In this document: positions 52,959 through 61,945 of the stretch, in pieces
Numbering within the stretch: the stretch's first letter is position 1
How the letters are laid out: every line of letters starts with the position of its first letter
Assembly (NCBI RefSeq): GCF_023502205.1
Contig: NZ_JAMFLG010000009.1
Span: forward strand, 1 to 64,000
DNA: 64,000 bases
Origin: Aquiflexum sp. TKW24L
Lineage (GTDB): Bacteria > Bacteroidota > Bacteroidia > Cytophagales > Cyclobacteriaceae
Direction of reading: 5' to 3'
The notes under the pieces: model-generated
The model's database searches: none
The model's input: the letters and a program-made list of their open reading frames with translations, nothing else
What the model was told of the DNA's origin: nothing
Translations under genes and position numbers: made by a program

Positions 52959-53709
52959 GTTTGAGAAAACCTTTTTTTATTTTGCCCACAGCATCAAAGG
53001 AGTCGTCAATATTGAAGACTCCTTTTTGCATATCATGCCAAAATCCATCTCCGCACTCGATAAAATGACCCTTTTGAGTTGGCTTTGATTCGGTGGCGAT
53101 ACCATAATCATAGTCAGGTAAGAAGATAAACGAAAGCAGTTCTTTGGTTTCATCCCAATCCACCTCTTTGGATTTTCCATTTACTGAGACTTCAATTTTT
53201 CGGATCGAGAACCGGACCACAAGATCGATGTCCTGCACGTTGTCATTTTCCCTAATAAGGTAATGGATGGTGAGTGGTCCTTCTTTTTTGGTTATTTCAT
53301 AGATTGCCTGAATGAAATCCTGCGAAAAAATTTGCCATTCTTCCTGATTCAATGGTACGGTGCGTATAATCTGACCTTGCGAATCTTTTGAAAGAAGTTT
53401 GATACCACCTTCTTCATCTAATTTTTTATTGGACCATTTTGATCTGGCATAAAGCTCCCTCCATGGTTTTTCCCAAACTTTTGGGATTTCACCTTGAAAG
53501 TGATAATTGTCATCCATGGTAAAACCCTCATTGACGATCTCCTCTTCAGCAATTTCGTCCCTGTCAGTGTACACCAAATCTAGTTGGCTGTCCAGAAAAT
53601 TTTTCCCAAAACTAATCTTTAACTTAAAGATATGGCTGTAAGGAGGCGGTATCGCTCCTGAATCATATTCAATTTCGATTCTTGTCAAGTCTTCTGTTTT
53701 AAGATGCAT
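52951..53709 (-). CDS. Hypothetical protein
   Basis: 252 residues, acidic, cytoplasmic; no family is recognised. It is rich in predicted beta strands (IEIEYDSGAIPPPYSHIFKL, QLDLVYTDRD) with a conserved-looking GFTMDDNYHFQGEIP segment and a C-terminal FIECGDGFWHDMQKGVFNI. It converges on and slightly overlaps the 52509 gene. It is separated from the ATP-grasp gene by 167 bp. Confidence 0.7.
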   Translation of the reverse strand: MHLKTEDLTRIEIEYDSGAIPPPYSHIFKLKISFGKNFLDSQLDLVYTDRDEIAEEEIVNEGFTMDDNYHFQGEIPKVWEKPWRELYARSKWSNKKLDEEGGIKLLSKDSQGQIIRTVPLNQEEWQIFSQDFIQAIYEITKKEGPLTIHYLIRENDNVQDIDLVVRFSIRKIEVSVNGKSKEVDWDETKELLSFIFLPDYDYGIATESKPTQKGHFIECGDGFWHDMQKGVFNIDDSFDAVGKIKKGFLKLI

Positions 53710-53876
53710 TGCTAAATGGATTCATAAATGGTTCTTCTATATTCAAAAATACGTGATTCTTTGGAATTTAGAGTTCCAAAGGTTAACTCGTTTGACAATA
53801 GGATTGGTTCATTGAATGGTAATTTCAGGTAATTGACCACTTTCATGACCCACCTTAGTCCATTTTGGCAAAATCA

Positions 53877-55079
53877 TTAGCTCAACATTTTCCCTTGATC
53901 TAAGACCGGTTTGAGCCGAATATATTTCCTGAGATCAGAATGAAGGATTGCCGTTAACTCTTGGTCATTTTCCTTGGACGTCTCAGTGAATAGAAATCCG
54001 AAAACCCCAAATTTATCTAGATCGATTTTCCTTAGGTGTAAAGGATTTTCAAAATCAATTAGTAGAGTATCATAATCAAACTCTCCGATTTCTTCGGGCT
54101 TAAAGCCTGTTGTATTGTCCAGCAAAATGAGACTGTATTTTTTCCCTCTTTTGGTTTTAAAAATGGATTCCCAATCAGGCTTTTTGGAATATAAGAAATG
54201 TTCATAGGAATTGATCCCATAAGCAAACCATGTCAGGTCAGCTGTGGTGCACCAACCTCCAAATCTCATCGGATTAACCTCAATAGGGAAAAGTTTCCCC
54301 TTTTTATCCATCCTGATTTCGATATGGAGAGGAAAATTTCTAAGTTTTATTTTTGATCCTATCAGATGAAGAAAATCGAGGATCGGACTTTGAAGCATTT
54401 CGATGATTTCAGGCGAACTAGAGTATACACGGTCGCTGACGTCGTTTTCTGAGGTGAAAACATGGTGCAGGATATTTAATAAGACCGGATTACCATTCTG
54501 GTCAAAATAACAGTCGAAAGCATATTCCTCACCAGAGATGTATTGTTCGATGATAAATTCGGTATTGTCAATGACCTCCTTGGGATAAAGAGATTGTGTT
54601 CTGAGGATGTCATTTTCAATTTTCTTCACAATCCCAGACCACTCCTCTGCCTTATCCACTTTGTACACTGCAATACTGAAGAAGCCTACGGCTGGTTTGA
54701 TGATAAATGGGAAACCAAAGCCTGAAACATCCAATGATCTCAGATTTTCTACATTTACCGACTCAAAAAAGTAATCAGGATAAGCCTCTTTAATGAGATT
54801 TCTGAATTTGTACTTATTCTTAAAGGTCTCTATGATTCCGGGAAGTGCCGTCCCCTGAGTGTTTTTTTGGATCCAGCTGATGCTGTTTTCTGAGTTGGTA
54901 TAAATGGGAGTGAGGGGATATTTTTGAAGTAGCTCAGCTGCATCATCCTCTGAGATCCAGTTAATGGATTTGTTTCCAGCTATTTGCTTTGCTTCCCGGG
55001 TGGAGACGACCTGGAATTTATTGTCAATAATGGTCTGAATCAGGAAATCTGATACATAGGGGAAATCGAGCAGAATCAT
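53877..55079 (-). CDS. ATP-grasp domain protein
   Basis: 400 residues. An N-terminal pre-ATP-grasp region (about 1-100) precedes the ATP-grasp core, with the Lys in FPFIIKPAVG, the hinge EFIIEQYISGEEYAFDCYF and metal ligands in HIEIRM and FPIEVNPMRFGG. It would ligate a carboxylate to an amine or thiol with ATP. The C-terminal third (about 290-400) is not recognised. The acceptor is unknown. The DUF2141 gene lies 31 bp upstream on the same strand, so it may be the last gene of the menE unit. Confidence 0.85.
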   Translation of the reverse strand: MILLDFPYVSDFLIQTIIDNKFQVVSTREAKQIAGNKSINWISEDDAAELLQKYPLTPIYTNSENSISWIQKNTQGTALPGIIETFKNKYKFRNLIKEAYPDYFFESVNVENLRSLDVSGFGFPFIIKPAVGFFSIAVYKVDKAEEWSGIVKKIENDILRTQSLYPKEVIDNTEFIIEQYISGEEYAFDCYFDQNGNPVLLNILHHVFTSENDVSDRVYSSSPEIIEMLQSPILDFLHLIGSKIKLRNFPLHIEIRMDKKGKLFPIEVNPMRFGGWCTTADLTWFAYGINSYEHFLYSKKPDWESIFKTKRGKKYSLILLDNTTGFKPEEIGEFDYDTLLIDFENPLHLRKIDLDKFGVFGFLFTETSKENDQELTAILHSDLRKYIRLKPVLDQGKMLS

Positions 55080-55110
55080 TTTGGATGAGTTTATAAAAGC
55101 AAATGTAATT

Positions 55111-55533
55111 TCATCTCAGTTTGATGCTTACATTATTTTTACCGGCGGTTACTTTAAACGATGCTTTTTCAAAATCAGGTGGGCCAAATATGCCCATCGC
55201 ATCATTTGAAAAGCCGTAGCCGTCCCTTGGAATTCCAAATGCATTAGTCCGTAATTTTCCGGTATTTTGACTGTCATGGAAAAGTGAAATAGCATAAGTC
55301 CCTTCAGGAATGACCCCGAAATCTACTGTTGATTGACCATTTTGAATTTTGACAGAGGCACTTTTAAACGCCTTTTCGGTGTCATCAGGAAAGCCTGTTT
55401 CCCCTTTGAAAAGTAAAACCCTGATTAGCCCGTTGTCATTTTTTACATTGGTGACATTGAGGGTAAGGGTTGTTGGATTTTGGGGCTGTAAAATTGTGCC
55501 AAGCATGATACATATAAGTAAGAACAGTTTCAT
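55111..55533 (-). CDS. Secreted DUF2141 family protein
   Basis: 140 residues. A short signal peptide ends near residue 18. The mature part is a small beta-sandwich with the DUF2141 pattern: LTLNVTNVKNDNGLIRVLLF, then FGVIPEGTYAISLFHDSQNTGKL and GIPRDGYGFSNDA. The family is exported and of unknown function. Its start overlaps the menE stop (ATGA, 55530-55533), so the two are co-translated although their roles have no evident link. Confidence 0.88.
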   Translation of the reverse strand: MKLFLLICIMLGTILQPQNPTTLTLNVTNVKNDNGLIRVLLFKGETGFPDDTEKAFKSASVKIQNGQSTVDFGVIPEGTYAISLFHDSQNTGKLRTNAFGIPRDGYGFSNDAMGIFGPPDFEKASFKVTAGKNNVSIKLR

Positions 55534-56606
55534 TTCGCAGATTTTATAGTTTCAGTTTTATTGATTTTGCCGGAAGGAGTTTTTACAAATTCTTTCAAAA
55601 AGATGATTTCCTTTGGAATTTGATATTTATTGATAATTCCTGCCATTAAATGAAGCAATTCCTGGGCCTTTTGTTTTTCATTATCTTTTGATTCAATGAC
55701 TAAAACAAGTTTTTCTCCTAATTTTTCATCTTTCTTACCCCAAAGAAAAAATAAGGAATCTCTAAAAAACTTAGAAACAGTAGGAGCTATCTGCGCTTCC
55801 AAGATTTCAGGTTGGATTTTGATTCCGCCTGAATTGATTGTAAAATCTGAACGTCCAACCCAGATAAAATGGTTTTGATCCAAAATCTCCACAAGGTCAT
55901 AGGTCTGTAGTCTTTTTTCTTTTGCCATCGGAGCTTCTATCCAAAGCCTATTTTCCGAATCTGTTCCAATGTGAACTCCCGGAAGTGTTTCATAAACCAA
56001 ATCAGGACCATCAATTTTTGCCAAAGCGATATGAGAAACAGTCTCCGTCATACCGTAAGTCTGGAAAGCGGAAATCTTTTCTTTGGTTAGTTTTTCAAGA
56101 AGTGAAACAGGAGATGGCGCTCCGCCAATGAGGAGGGTTTTGATTTTTTTCAGTTTCTGAAGTGAGGAATTTTGGGACAAACAAGCTACCACCTGCATCG
56201 GTACCATCGCTACAAAGTCAAAATCTCCATTCACCCAATTGTCCTCTAGCGGATTTTCTTTTGGCTTGGTCAAAATAAGATCAGCATCCCATTCCATCGC
56301 TCTGACAAGCATCATTTTGCCTGCGATCATTGCGGTATTCAGGCAGCACAACAACTTTGGATTTTTTGTTCTTCCAAAAAATTTAGCTGTGAAAGCTGCG
56401 GAGATTTCCATCTGCTTTCGGTCAACAGACATTGATTTAGGTGTTCCGGTGGAACCGGAGGTGCTAAGCAAAAATTTGTTCTGACCCTGCAGCCAATTTT
56501 GGCAAAACTGAATCGCTTCGTGGAAATACCCATCATCTTCCTTCCAAATTCCCTGTTGGATCTGTTCAAAATTGTAAATGGCTTTTTCTAAAATGATTTT
56601 GCCCAT
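55530..56606 (-). CDS. menE: AMP-binding acyl-CoA ligase, o-succinylbenzoate-CoA ligase (MenE)-like
   Basis: 358 residues, shorter than most adenylate-forming enzymes but usual for Bacteroidota MenE. It has the P-loop LLSTSGSTGTPKSM (about 48-61), the A5-like FQTYGMTETVSHIAL and the A8-like VGRSDFTINSGGIKIQPE, with the catalytic Lys region KTPSGKINKTE at the C-terminus. It would activate o-succinylbenzoate in menaquinone synthesis, supported by the divergent menB gene 81 bp away. Confidence 0.88.
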   Translation of the reverse strand: MGKIILEKAIYNFEQIQQGIWKEDDGYFHEAIQFCQNWLQGQNKFLLSTSGSTGTPKSMSVDRKQMEISAAFTAKFFGRTKNPKLLCCLNTAMIAGKMMLVRAMEWDADLILTKPKENPLEDNWVNGDFDFVAMVPMQVVACLSQNSSLQKLKKIKTLLIGGAPSPVSLLEKLTKEKISAFQTYGMTETVSHIALAKIDGPDLVYETLPGVHIGTDSENRLWIEAPMAKEKRLQTYDLVEILDQNHFIWVGRSDFTINSGGIKIQPEILEAQIAPTVSKFFRDSLFFLWGKKDEKLGEKLVLVIESKDNEKQKAQELLHLMAGIINKYQIPKEIIFLKEFVKTPSGKINKTETIKSAK

Positions 56607-56687
56607 AATGATTCAATGCCCTTTCAAAAATCAACAAAATTCCTGTAAGGCTGTTATCTTGCGTAAAATAAATAAACCAAAAATAGC

Positions 56688-57527
56688 ATGGAAATTAATT
56701 GGAAAACCGCAAAAGAATACGAAGATATAACCTATAAAAAGTGTGATGGAGTAGCAAGAATCGCCTTTAACAGACCTGAGGTCAGGAATGCTTTCCGTCC
56801 CAAAACAACCAAGGAACTGTATGATGCTTTTTACGATGCGCAGGAAGATACTTCGATTGGGGTGATTCTACTTTCAGCAGAAGGACCTTCTCCAAAGGAT
56901 GGTATTTATTCTTTTTGCTCGGGGGGTGACCAAAGGGCACGTGGTCAGCAGGGATATGTCGGAGAGGATGGCTATCACAGGTTAAATATTTTGGAGGTGC
57001 AAAGGTTGATCCGCTTTATGCCTAAAGTAGTCCTTGCCGTAGTTCCCGGGTGGGCAGTAGGTGGAGGACATAGTCTTCATGTAGTCTGTGACTTGACTTT
57101 GGCTAGTAAAGAGCATGCTATTTTCAAGCAGACGGATGCCGATGTAACGAGTTTTGATGGGGGATATGGCTCAGCTTATCTAGCCAAAATGGTTGGACAA
57201 AAGAAAGCTAGAGAGATTTTTTTCTTAGGTAGAAATTATTCCGCACAGGATGCCTATGATATGGGAATGGTCAATGCCGTGATTCCACATGCTGAGTTGG
57301 AAGCCACTGCTTATGAGTGGGCGCAAGAAATACTCGCCAAATCACCCACCTCTATCAAAATGCTGAAATTTGCCATGAACCTTACGGATGATGGCATGGT
57401 TGGGCAACAGGTTTTTGCAGGAGAAGCGACAAGATTGGCTTATGGTACCGAAGAGGCAAAAGAAGGAAGAAATGCCTTTTTAGAAAAGAGAAAGCCTAAT
57501 TTCAAAGACATCAAATGGATCCCCTAA
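56688..57527 (+). CDS. menB: 1,4-dihydroxy-2-naphthoyl-CoA synthase (MenB)
   Basis: 279 residues. A crotonase fold with the MenB-specific blocks FNRPEVRNAFRPKT, FCSGGDQRARG, PGWAVGGGHSLHVVCDLTLA and TDADVTSFDGGYGSAYLA; the Asp and Tyr in the last block are family hallmarks. It closes the second ring of menaquinone from o-succinylbenzoyl-CoA, the MenE product. It is divergent from menE. Its stop overlaps the start of the next gene (TAATG). Confidence 0.96.
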   Translation: MEINWKTAKEYEDITYKKCDGVARIAFNRPEVRNAFRPKTTKELYDAFYDAQEDTSIGVILLSAEGPSPKDGIYSFCSGGDQRARGQQGYVGEDGYHRLNILEVQRLIRFMPKVVLAVVPGWAVGGGHSLHVVCDLTLASKEHAIFKQTDADVTSFDGGYGSAYLAKMVGQKKAREIFFLGRNYSAQDAYDMGMVNAVIPHAELEATAYEWAQEILAKSPTSIKMLKFAMNLTDDGMVGQQVFAGEATRLAYGTEEAKEGRNAFLEKRKPNFKDIKWIP

Positions 57528-58372
57528 TGAATCATCTGGAGACAAGTTATACGACGCATGATGGAATAAAGCTTTACCTTCAAGCATGGATGCCTGAGCA
57601 TTCAAAAGCAGCTGTTTTGATTGTTCATGGATTGGGAGAACATTCCTCCCGGTATGCTCATTTGGCAAAAAAACTTGTGGAGATAGATATTTCAGTGTTT
57701 ACTTTTGATGGGAGAGGGCATGGAAAATCCTGTCTTCCAAAGCCTGATGCCTACTTTTCTAATTTTGAGGATTACCTAAAGGATATCGATGCCTTGTTTG
57801 GAAAGGTAAAAACGTATGTTCCCAATGTTCCGGCGTTTATTTTTGGACACAGCATGGGAGGCGGTTTGGTGGCATCCTATGCATTGAAATACCAGCCTGA
57901 TGCTAAAGGAATTGTACTAAGCGCCCCAGCCTTAAGACCTGCAGAGGATACATCCAAAATATTGATAGCCGCTTCTTCCCTGATCAGTAAACTAGCTCCA
58001 AAGCTCAAAGCATTGAAATTGGATAGCAATAAGATTTCACATGATCCGGAAGAAGTAAGGAAATATGATGAGGATCCCCTTGTTTACCACGAGTCTTACC
58101 CGGCAAGGACCGCCTATGAATTGCTCAGGATGATGAGGGAAATAGAAGAGAATGCCGTTCAGTTCAAACTTCCTGTCTTATTGCTGCATGGAACAGAAGA
58201 TACATTGACCAACCCAAAAGGCTCAGAAGAGTTTTTTGAAAAAATCTCCTCTTCAGATAAATCTTTCAATAAATATCCAGGTCTTTTTCATGAATTGATC
58301 AATGAGTACGAAAAGGAGGAAATCATGGGAGATATCGTGAATTGGATTGAGGATCGGATTTTGATTGCTTAG
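57527..58372 (+). CDS. Alpha/beta hydrolase, monoacylglycerol lipase-like
   Basis: 281 residues from the ATG at 57527, overlapping the menB stop; an ATG at 57515 would lie inside menB. It has the oxyanion region VHGLGEHSSRY, nucleophile Ser109 in GHSMGGG, the Asp in HGTEDTLTNP and the His in LFHELINE. The cap and motifs match the Hydrolase_4/monoacylglycerol lipase group. It could hydrolyse monoacylglycerols or other esters. Translational coupling to menB is notable but the functional link is unclear. Confidence 0.9.
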   Translation: MNHLETSYTTHDGIKLYLQAWMPEHSKAAVLIVHGLGEHSSRYAHLAKKLVEIDISVFTFDGRGHGKSCLPKPDAYFSNFEDYLKDIDALFGKVKTYVPNVPAFIFGHSMGGGLVASYALKYQPDAKGIVLSAPALRPAEDTSKILIAASSLISKLAPKLKALKLDSNKISHDPEEVRKYDEDPLVYHESYPARTAYELLRMMREIEENAVQFKLPVLLLHGTEDTLTNPKGSEEFFEKISSSDKSFNKYPGLFHELINEYEKEEIMGDIVNWIEDRILIA

Positions 58373-58377
58373 TAAGC

Positions 58378-58450
58378 AGTAAAAGGTAAGAGGTAAGAGG
58401 TGAATACCGATTGCTTCTTACCTTTTACCTCCCACTTACTACCTCTCACC
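58378..58450. repeat. Imperfect inverted repeat of GGTAAGAGG units
   Basis: AAAAGGTAAGAGGTAAGAGG on one arm and CTTACCTTTTACCTCCCAC on the other, around a short centre. It separates the converging hydrolase (+) and stress-protein (-) genes and may act as a terminator for both. Confidence 0.5.
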
Positions 58451-58454
58451 TTTT

Positions 58455-59258
58455 TCACTTGATTACCAAAAGCGGAACATCCGTGTGATAGGCCATTTCA
58501 AGGCTTGCACTTTTATTGAATAGGTACTCAAAAAATGTCTTGTTTTTGTAAAACATCACCAGGATAGAACCCTTATTTTTTTTTAAATAAGATTCGATTC
58601 CGGCGTTTACATTTGTGGCAGGTTGTACGATAAAGGTGATTTTTTTATCTTTAAACCTTTCATTTAAGACTTCCTCCAGCCCTATCAACCCGAGGTCCTT
58701 TTCAAAACTTTCGTCCGTCTTGACATGAAAAAATTCATAAGGCAAGTCCAAGTGGCCGGTGAGTTGGAACAAAGTAGTGAAAAACTTTTCTTCCTCATTA
58801 TCTAATTCCAGTCCTGTGGAGATTTTTGACCAGTTTTCCCATTTGGCATTTTGGGGCACTGCCAATATAGAAACTTTGCTTTCTTTGATCACATGACCGG
58901 TATTTGATCCAATTAGCGCTTTCTTTATTCCGCTTGCACCTTGGGTTCCCATTACAATCAGATCGTATTCCTCTCTGTACGCCAAAGCAGTTACTGTCGA
59001 GGCGACAGTACCTTGAACAATCCTGTAATCAACATCAATCCCTAACTCTTTTCCTTTTGCAGCGGATTTTTTAAGCGCTTTTCTGGCATCTGCTTCGATC
59101 TGATTTACTATTTCTGTAGCCTGTGAAGCAAAATCATACACTGCATAAAAGGCAAAAAGAAGTGTAATTGAGGCCTTTTCTTTAACCGCAATATTTAAGG
59201 CATACTCCAAGGCATTGTTGGCATTGTCTGAAAAGTCTGTGGGAACGAGGATTTTCAT
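58455..59258 (-). CDS. Universal stress protein (tandem UspA)
   Basis: 267 residues with two Usp domains. The first (about 1-140) has the nucleotide-binding motif G-x2-G-x9-G-S (MGTQGASG ... IGSNTG), so it probably binds ATP. The second (about 150-267) is degenerate and lacks the glycine motif. This form is common in Bacteroidota. Monocistronic. Confidence 0.92.
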   Translation of the reverse strand: MKILVPTDFSDNANNALEYALNIAVKEKASITLLFAFYAVYDFASQATEIVNQIEADARKALKKSAAKGKELGIDVDYRIVQGTVASTVTALAYREEYDLIVMGTQGASGIKKALIGSNTGHVIKESKVSILAVPQNAKWENWSKISTGLELDNEEEKFFTTLFQLTGHLDLPYEFFHVKTDESFEKDLGLIGLEEVLNERFKDKKITFIVQPATNVNAGIESYLKKNKGSILVMFYKNKTFFEYLFNKSASLEMAYHTDVPLLVIK

Positions 59259-59349
59259 AATTTTTGGGTTTTGCTTTTTGAATCTTTCTTTTTTCTATTT
59301 AAAGTAAATTTATGCCAATTGCCTTAATAAAAACGTGATATACATCAGT

Positions 59350-59955
59350 TTATATGTTAATTTTTTCACCAAATAGTCTGATAACATGAGCATCTCCATG
59401 ATGCCCATTTCCTTCTTCCAAATGTATAATTCCATCAAATTCTTTATCCCATCTGATAGTTGCGAACATGGATTTCAAAATTGTCAAGTCGTAAAGCATG
59501 TCTGGATTTTTGGGTCCTCCTGATTGGTACTGAAGCTGATTCTTTCCAAATCCCTCAATGATCAATTTACCACCTACTTCCAAAGCCTCCTCAAACTTGG
59601 TATATATTTGTTGGGAAATTTCTTTGGGAAGATGGAAGTATACCAATGAGATCACATCGAAAGATGCAGGTTTGGGAAAATAATCAGTCACATTACAAAC
59701 TTTATAATCAACATCGAGTCCTTGTTTTTCAGCTTTTTGTAAACAGTTTACCTTTGCGGTTTCGCTTTGGTCGATGGCAGTGACCTGCCATCCCAATGAG
59801 GCTGCATACAAAGCATTTCGACCCTCTCCCTCTCCGGGCAAAAGGATTTTACCAGCCGGAAGTGAACCCAAATTAGCCTTCAAAAATTCGTTAGGTAATT
59901 CTCCATACAAACCGGGGGTTTGTGAGAATTTATCATTCCAGAAATTATGGTCCAC
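59350..59955 (-). CDS. Class I SAM-dependent methyltransferase (TehB/thiopurine type)
   Basis: 201 residues beginning with GTG at 59955; no in-frame ATG lies close by. SAM motif I appears as LLPGEGEGRNALYAASLGW, motif II as VTAIDQS, then NVTDYFPKPASFDVISLVYFHLP. The opening FWNDKFSQTPGLYGELPNEFL is typical of TehB-like enzymes linked to tellurite or thiol methylation. The substrate is not defined. Confidence 0.88.
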   Translation of the reverse strand: MDHNFWNDKFSQTPGLYGELPNEFLKANLGSLPAGKILLPGEGEGRNALYAASLGWQVTAIDQSETAKVNCLQKAEKQGLDVDYKVCNVTDYFPKPASFDVISLVYFHLPKEISQQIYTKFEEALEVGGKLIIEGFGKNQLQYQSGGPKNPDMLYDLTILKSMFATIRWDKEFDGIIHLEEGNGHHGDAHVIRLFGEKINI

Positions 59956-60324
59956 GTTAATTTTTCTTCGAATCTCCTGAAATAATCCAGAGTATTGTGT
60001 GATAAAAGATGCTTTTCAGATAAAAATCATGAAGAAATGTAACTTTCGTCACGTTTTGGGGAGCTTATGGTTATTACTTTTGAAATGAAGAAAGGTAGAG
60101 AGGGTGATCGGATAAAGAAATACCCCGAACAAAAGGAGGTAATTCTAGATTCCCAAAGAGAAGATTGAAATCATAAGTTGGTCAAAAAAAGTAGGCTTGG
60201 GACAAAGGTGGAAATTCCTCCAAGTCGAAAAGAAAGATAATTAGTTGTGGTTTATGGGAGTATCGAAAGAGGGCAATCATGTCGATTGTCCTTTTTCTTT
60301 GATTAAAAACGCTACAATATCGAA
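59956..60324. other. 369-bp intergenic region
   Basis: No frame longer than about 30 codons resembles a protein. It contains the promoters for the genes on either side. No hairpin with T-run, repeat or RNA gene was recognised. Confidence 0.4.
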
Positions 60325-61221
60325 ATGGAGAAATACATAAAGATTATCGGTGATTCCTATTATGGTTATTGGAATTACCTCGTGAGTGAGATGTTTTACC
60401 CTTCTTGGTCCAATTACTTCTGGTGGTTATTAGGATTATCAATTGGAGTTTGGTTGCTAGAGATTTTCCGGCCATGGAGAGAAAATCAGGCTGTTTTCAG
60501 AAAGGATTTCTGGTTGGACGGCTTCTATATGTTTTTCAATTATTTTCTATTTTCGCTTATAGCCTATAATGCGATTTCAAATGTGGCCGTAGAGGCTTTC
60601 AATGACTTTTTAAGAATATTCGGAATTGAAAATACTGTGGCACTTCATATCGAAACCTGGCCTAGGTGGTCTCAGTTTTTACTATTGTTTTTGGTTGCGG
60701 ATTTTATCCAGTGGAATGTCCATAGGGTGTTGCACAGGGTTCCGATTCTTTGGGAATTTCATAAAGTACACCACTCTGTGGAAGAAATGGGTTTTGCGGC
60801 GCATCTGAGATTCCATTGGATGGAAACTATAATCTATAAAACTGTCCAATATATCCCTTTGGCCATGATCGGTTTTGGACTGAAGGATTTTTTTATTGTG
60901 CATATATTCACCACCGCCATCGGTCATCTCAACCATGCTAACCTCCGAATCACCTATGGACCATTAAAATATATCCTCAATAACCCCATTATGCACCTTT
61001 GGCATCATGTGAAAGTTTTGCCAAAGGACAGACCTTACGGAGTCAATTATGGCATTACCCTTAGTGTTTGGGATTACCTTTTTGGCACCAATTACATCCC
61101 TCATGAGGGTCGGGATGAGCCCTTGGGTTTTGAAGGAATGGAAGATTTTCCCAAGACTTTTTTTCAACAGATTACTTACCCATTTGTAAAGAGAAAGCAA
61201 CATGAAAGCAACAATCAATAA
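60325..61221 (+). CDS. Sterol desaturase / fatty acid hydroxylase family protein
   Basis: 298 residues with about four membrane spans. The di-iron histidine boxes are present: HRVLH (about 134-138), HKVHHS (about 147-152) and a third set near residue 230 (HLWHHVKV). It would hydroxylate or desaturate a membrane lipid. It overlaps the small membrane protein gene at 61202 by 20 bp. Confidence 0.92.
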   Translation: MEKYIKIIGDSYYGYWNYLVSEMFYPSWSNYFWWLLGLSIGVWLLEIFRPWRENQAVFRKDFWLDGFYMFFNYFLFSLIAYNAISNVAVEAFNDFLRIFGIENTVALHIETWPRWSQFLLLFLVADFIQWNVHRVLHRVPILWEFHKVHHSVEEMGFAAHLRFHWMETIIYKTVQYIPLAMIGFGLKDFFIVHIFTTAIGHLNHANLRITYGPLKYILNNPIMHLWHHVKVLPKDRPYGVNYGITLSVWDYLFGTNYIPHEGRDEPLGFEGMEDFPKTFFQQITYPFVKRKQHESNNQ

Positions 61222-61453
61222 CTGGCGGTTTGTCATTATTCTAAGCTTGACACTAGGATTGGCGCCCTTTGTACCCGAACCCCATATCTGGGGAAAGATC
61301 AAATGGATAGCAGGTGGGGCCAAAGGAATGGCTGTTTTGGATTGGTTGGATTTTGTCTACCATGCCATTCCATGGGTACTCCTGATTAGATTATCCATTC
61401 TCCAACTTACCGGCAAACTTCCTAAAAAGATTGAAAATCAAGTTGGAGCATAA
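61202..61453 (+). CDS. Small membrane protein, partner of the desaturase
   Basis: 83 residues with two predicted membrane spans (about 8-25 and 50-70). No family name is recognised. The motifs GLAPFVPEPHIWGKIKW and GMAVLDWLDFVYHAIPW look conserved. Its start lies within the 3' end of the desaturase gene, so the two are translationally coupled, and the product may form a complex with the enzyme. Confidence 0.8.
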   Translation: MKATINNWRFVIILSLTLGLAPFVPEPHIWGKIKWIAGGAKGMAVLDWLDFVYHAIPWVLLIRLSILQLTGKLPKKIENQVGA

Positions 61454-61498
61454 TTGTATTGTGTGATTTTGGTTACGATCTAATAGCCTTTCTGATCC

Positions 61499-61506
61499 TA
61501 ACTTTG
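61499..61506 (+). promoter_or_regulatory. Possible -7 promoter box for the rhodanese gene
   Basis: TAACTTTG matches TANNTTTG and lies 23 bp before the ATG at 61530. No clear -33 box at the right distance. Confidence 0.35.
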
Positions 61507-61529
61507 TAATCACATAAAACAAGAATACC

Positions 61530-61865
61530 ATGTTTGATTTCTTTAGATCTAAACCAAAAAAATATACAGACCTGTTTTGCGAAGATTTCCAAAAAGGTAT
61601 GAATGCCAAAGATGCTGTAATCCTTGACGTGAGGACGACCGGAGAATTTCACTCAGGCAAGCTAAAAGGAGCGAGGAACATCGATATGATGAGTCCAAAC
61701 TTCATGTCCCAAATCCAAAACCTTCCTAAGGAAAAAAAATATTATATCTACTGCAGAAGTGGCAATAGAAGCGGGCAGGTATGTGAAGTCATGAGTGAAA
61801 TGGGATTTGAAAATACTTATAACATGGCCGGAGGAATCATCAGATGGCCATATGAAATAGTTTAA
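61530..61865 (+). CDS. Rhodanese-like domain protein
   Basis: 111 residues, a single rhodanese domain. The active-site loop is CRSGNRSGQ with nucleophile Cys75. The first block LDVRTTGEFHSGKLKGARNI is typical. It may transfer sulfane sulfur or act as a sulfur carrier in the cytoplasm. A strong terminator follows. Confidence 0.93.
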   Translation: MFDFFRSKPKKYTDLFCEDFQKGMNAKDAVILDVRTTGEFHSGKLKGARNIDMMSPNFMSQIQNLPKEKKYYIYCRSGNRSGQVCEVMSEMGFENTYNMAGGIIRWPYEIV

Positions 61866-61891
61866 AATTTTGATTGGGTTGAATGGTGTTA

Positions 61892-61928
61892 AAGTCCATC
61901 GGCAGGAATCTGACCGATGGATTTTTTA
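61892..61928 (+). terminator. Rho-independent terminator
   Basis: TCCATCGG (61895-61902), loop of 11, CCGATGGA (61914-61921), then TTTTTT. It lies between the rhodanese gene (+) and the converging glycosidase gene (-). Confidence 0.9.
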
Positions 61929-61945
61929 ATTTTTGGCCTAAACAT

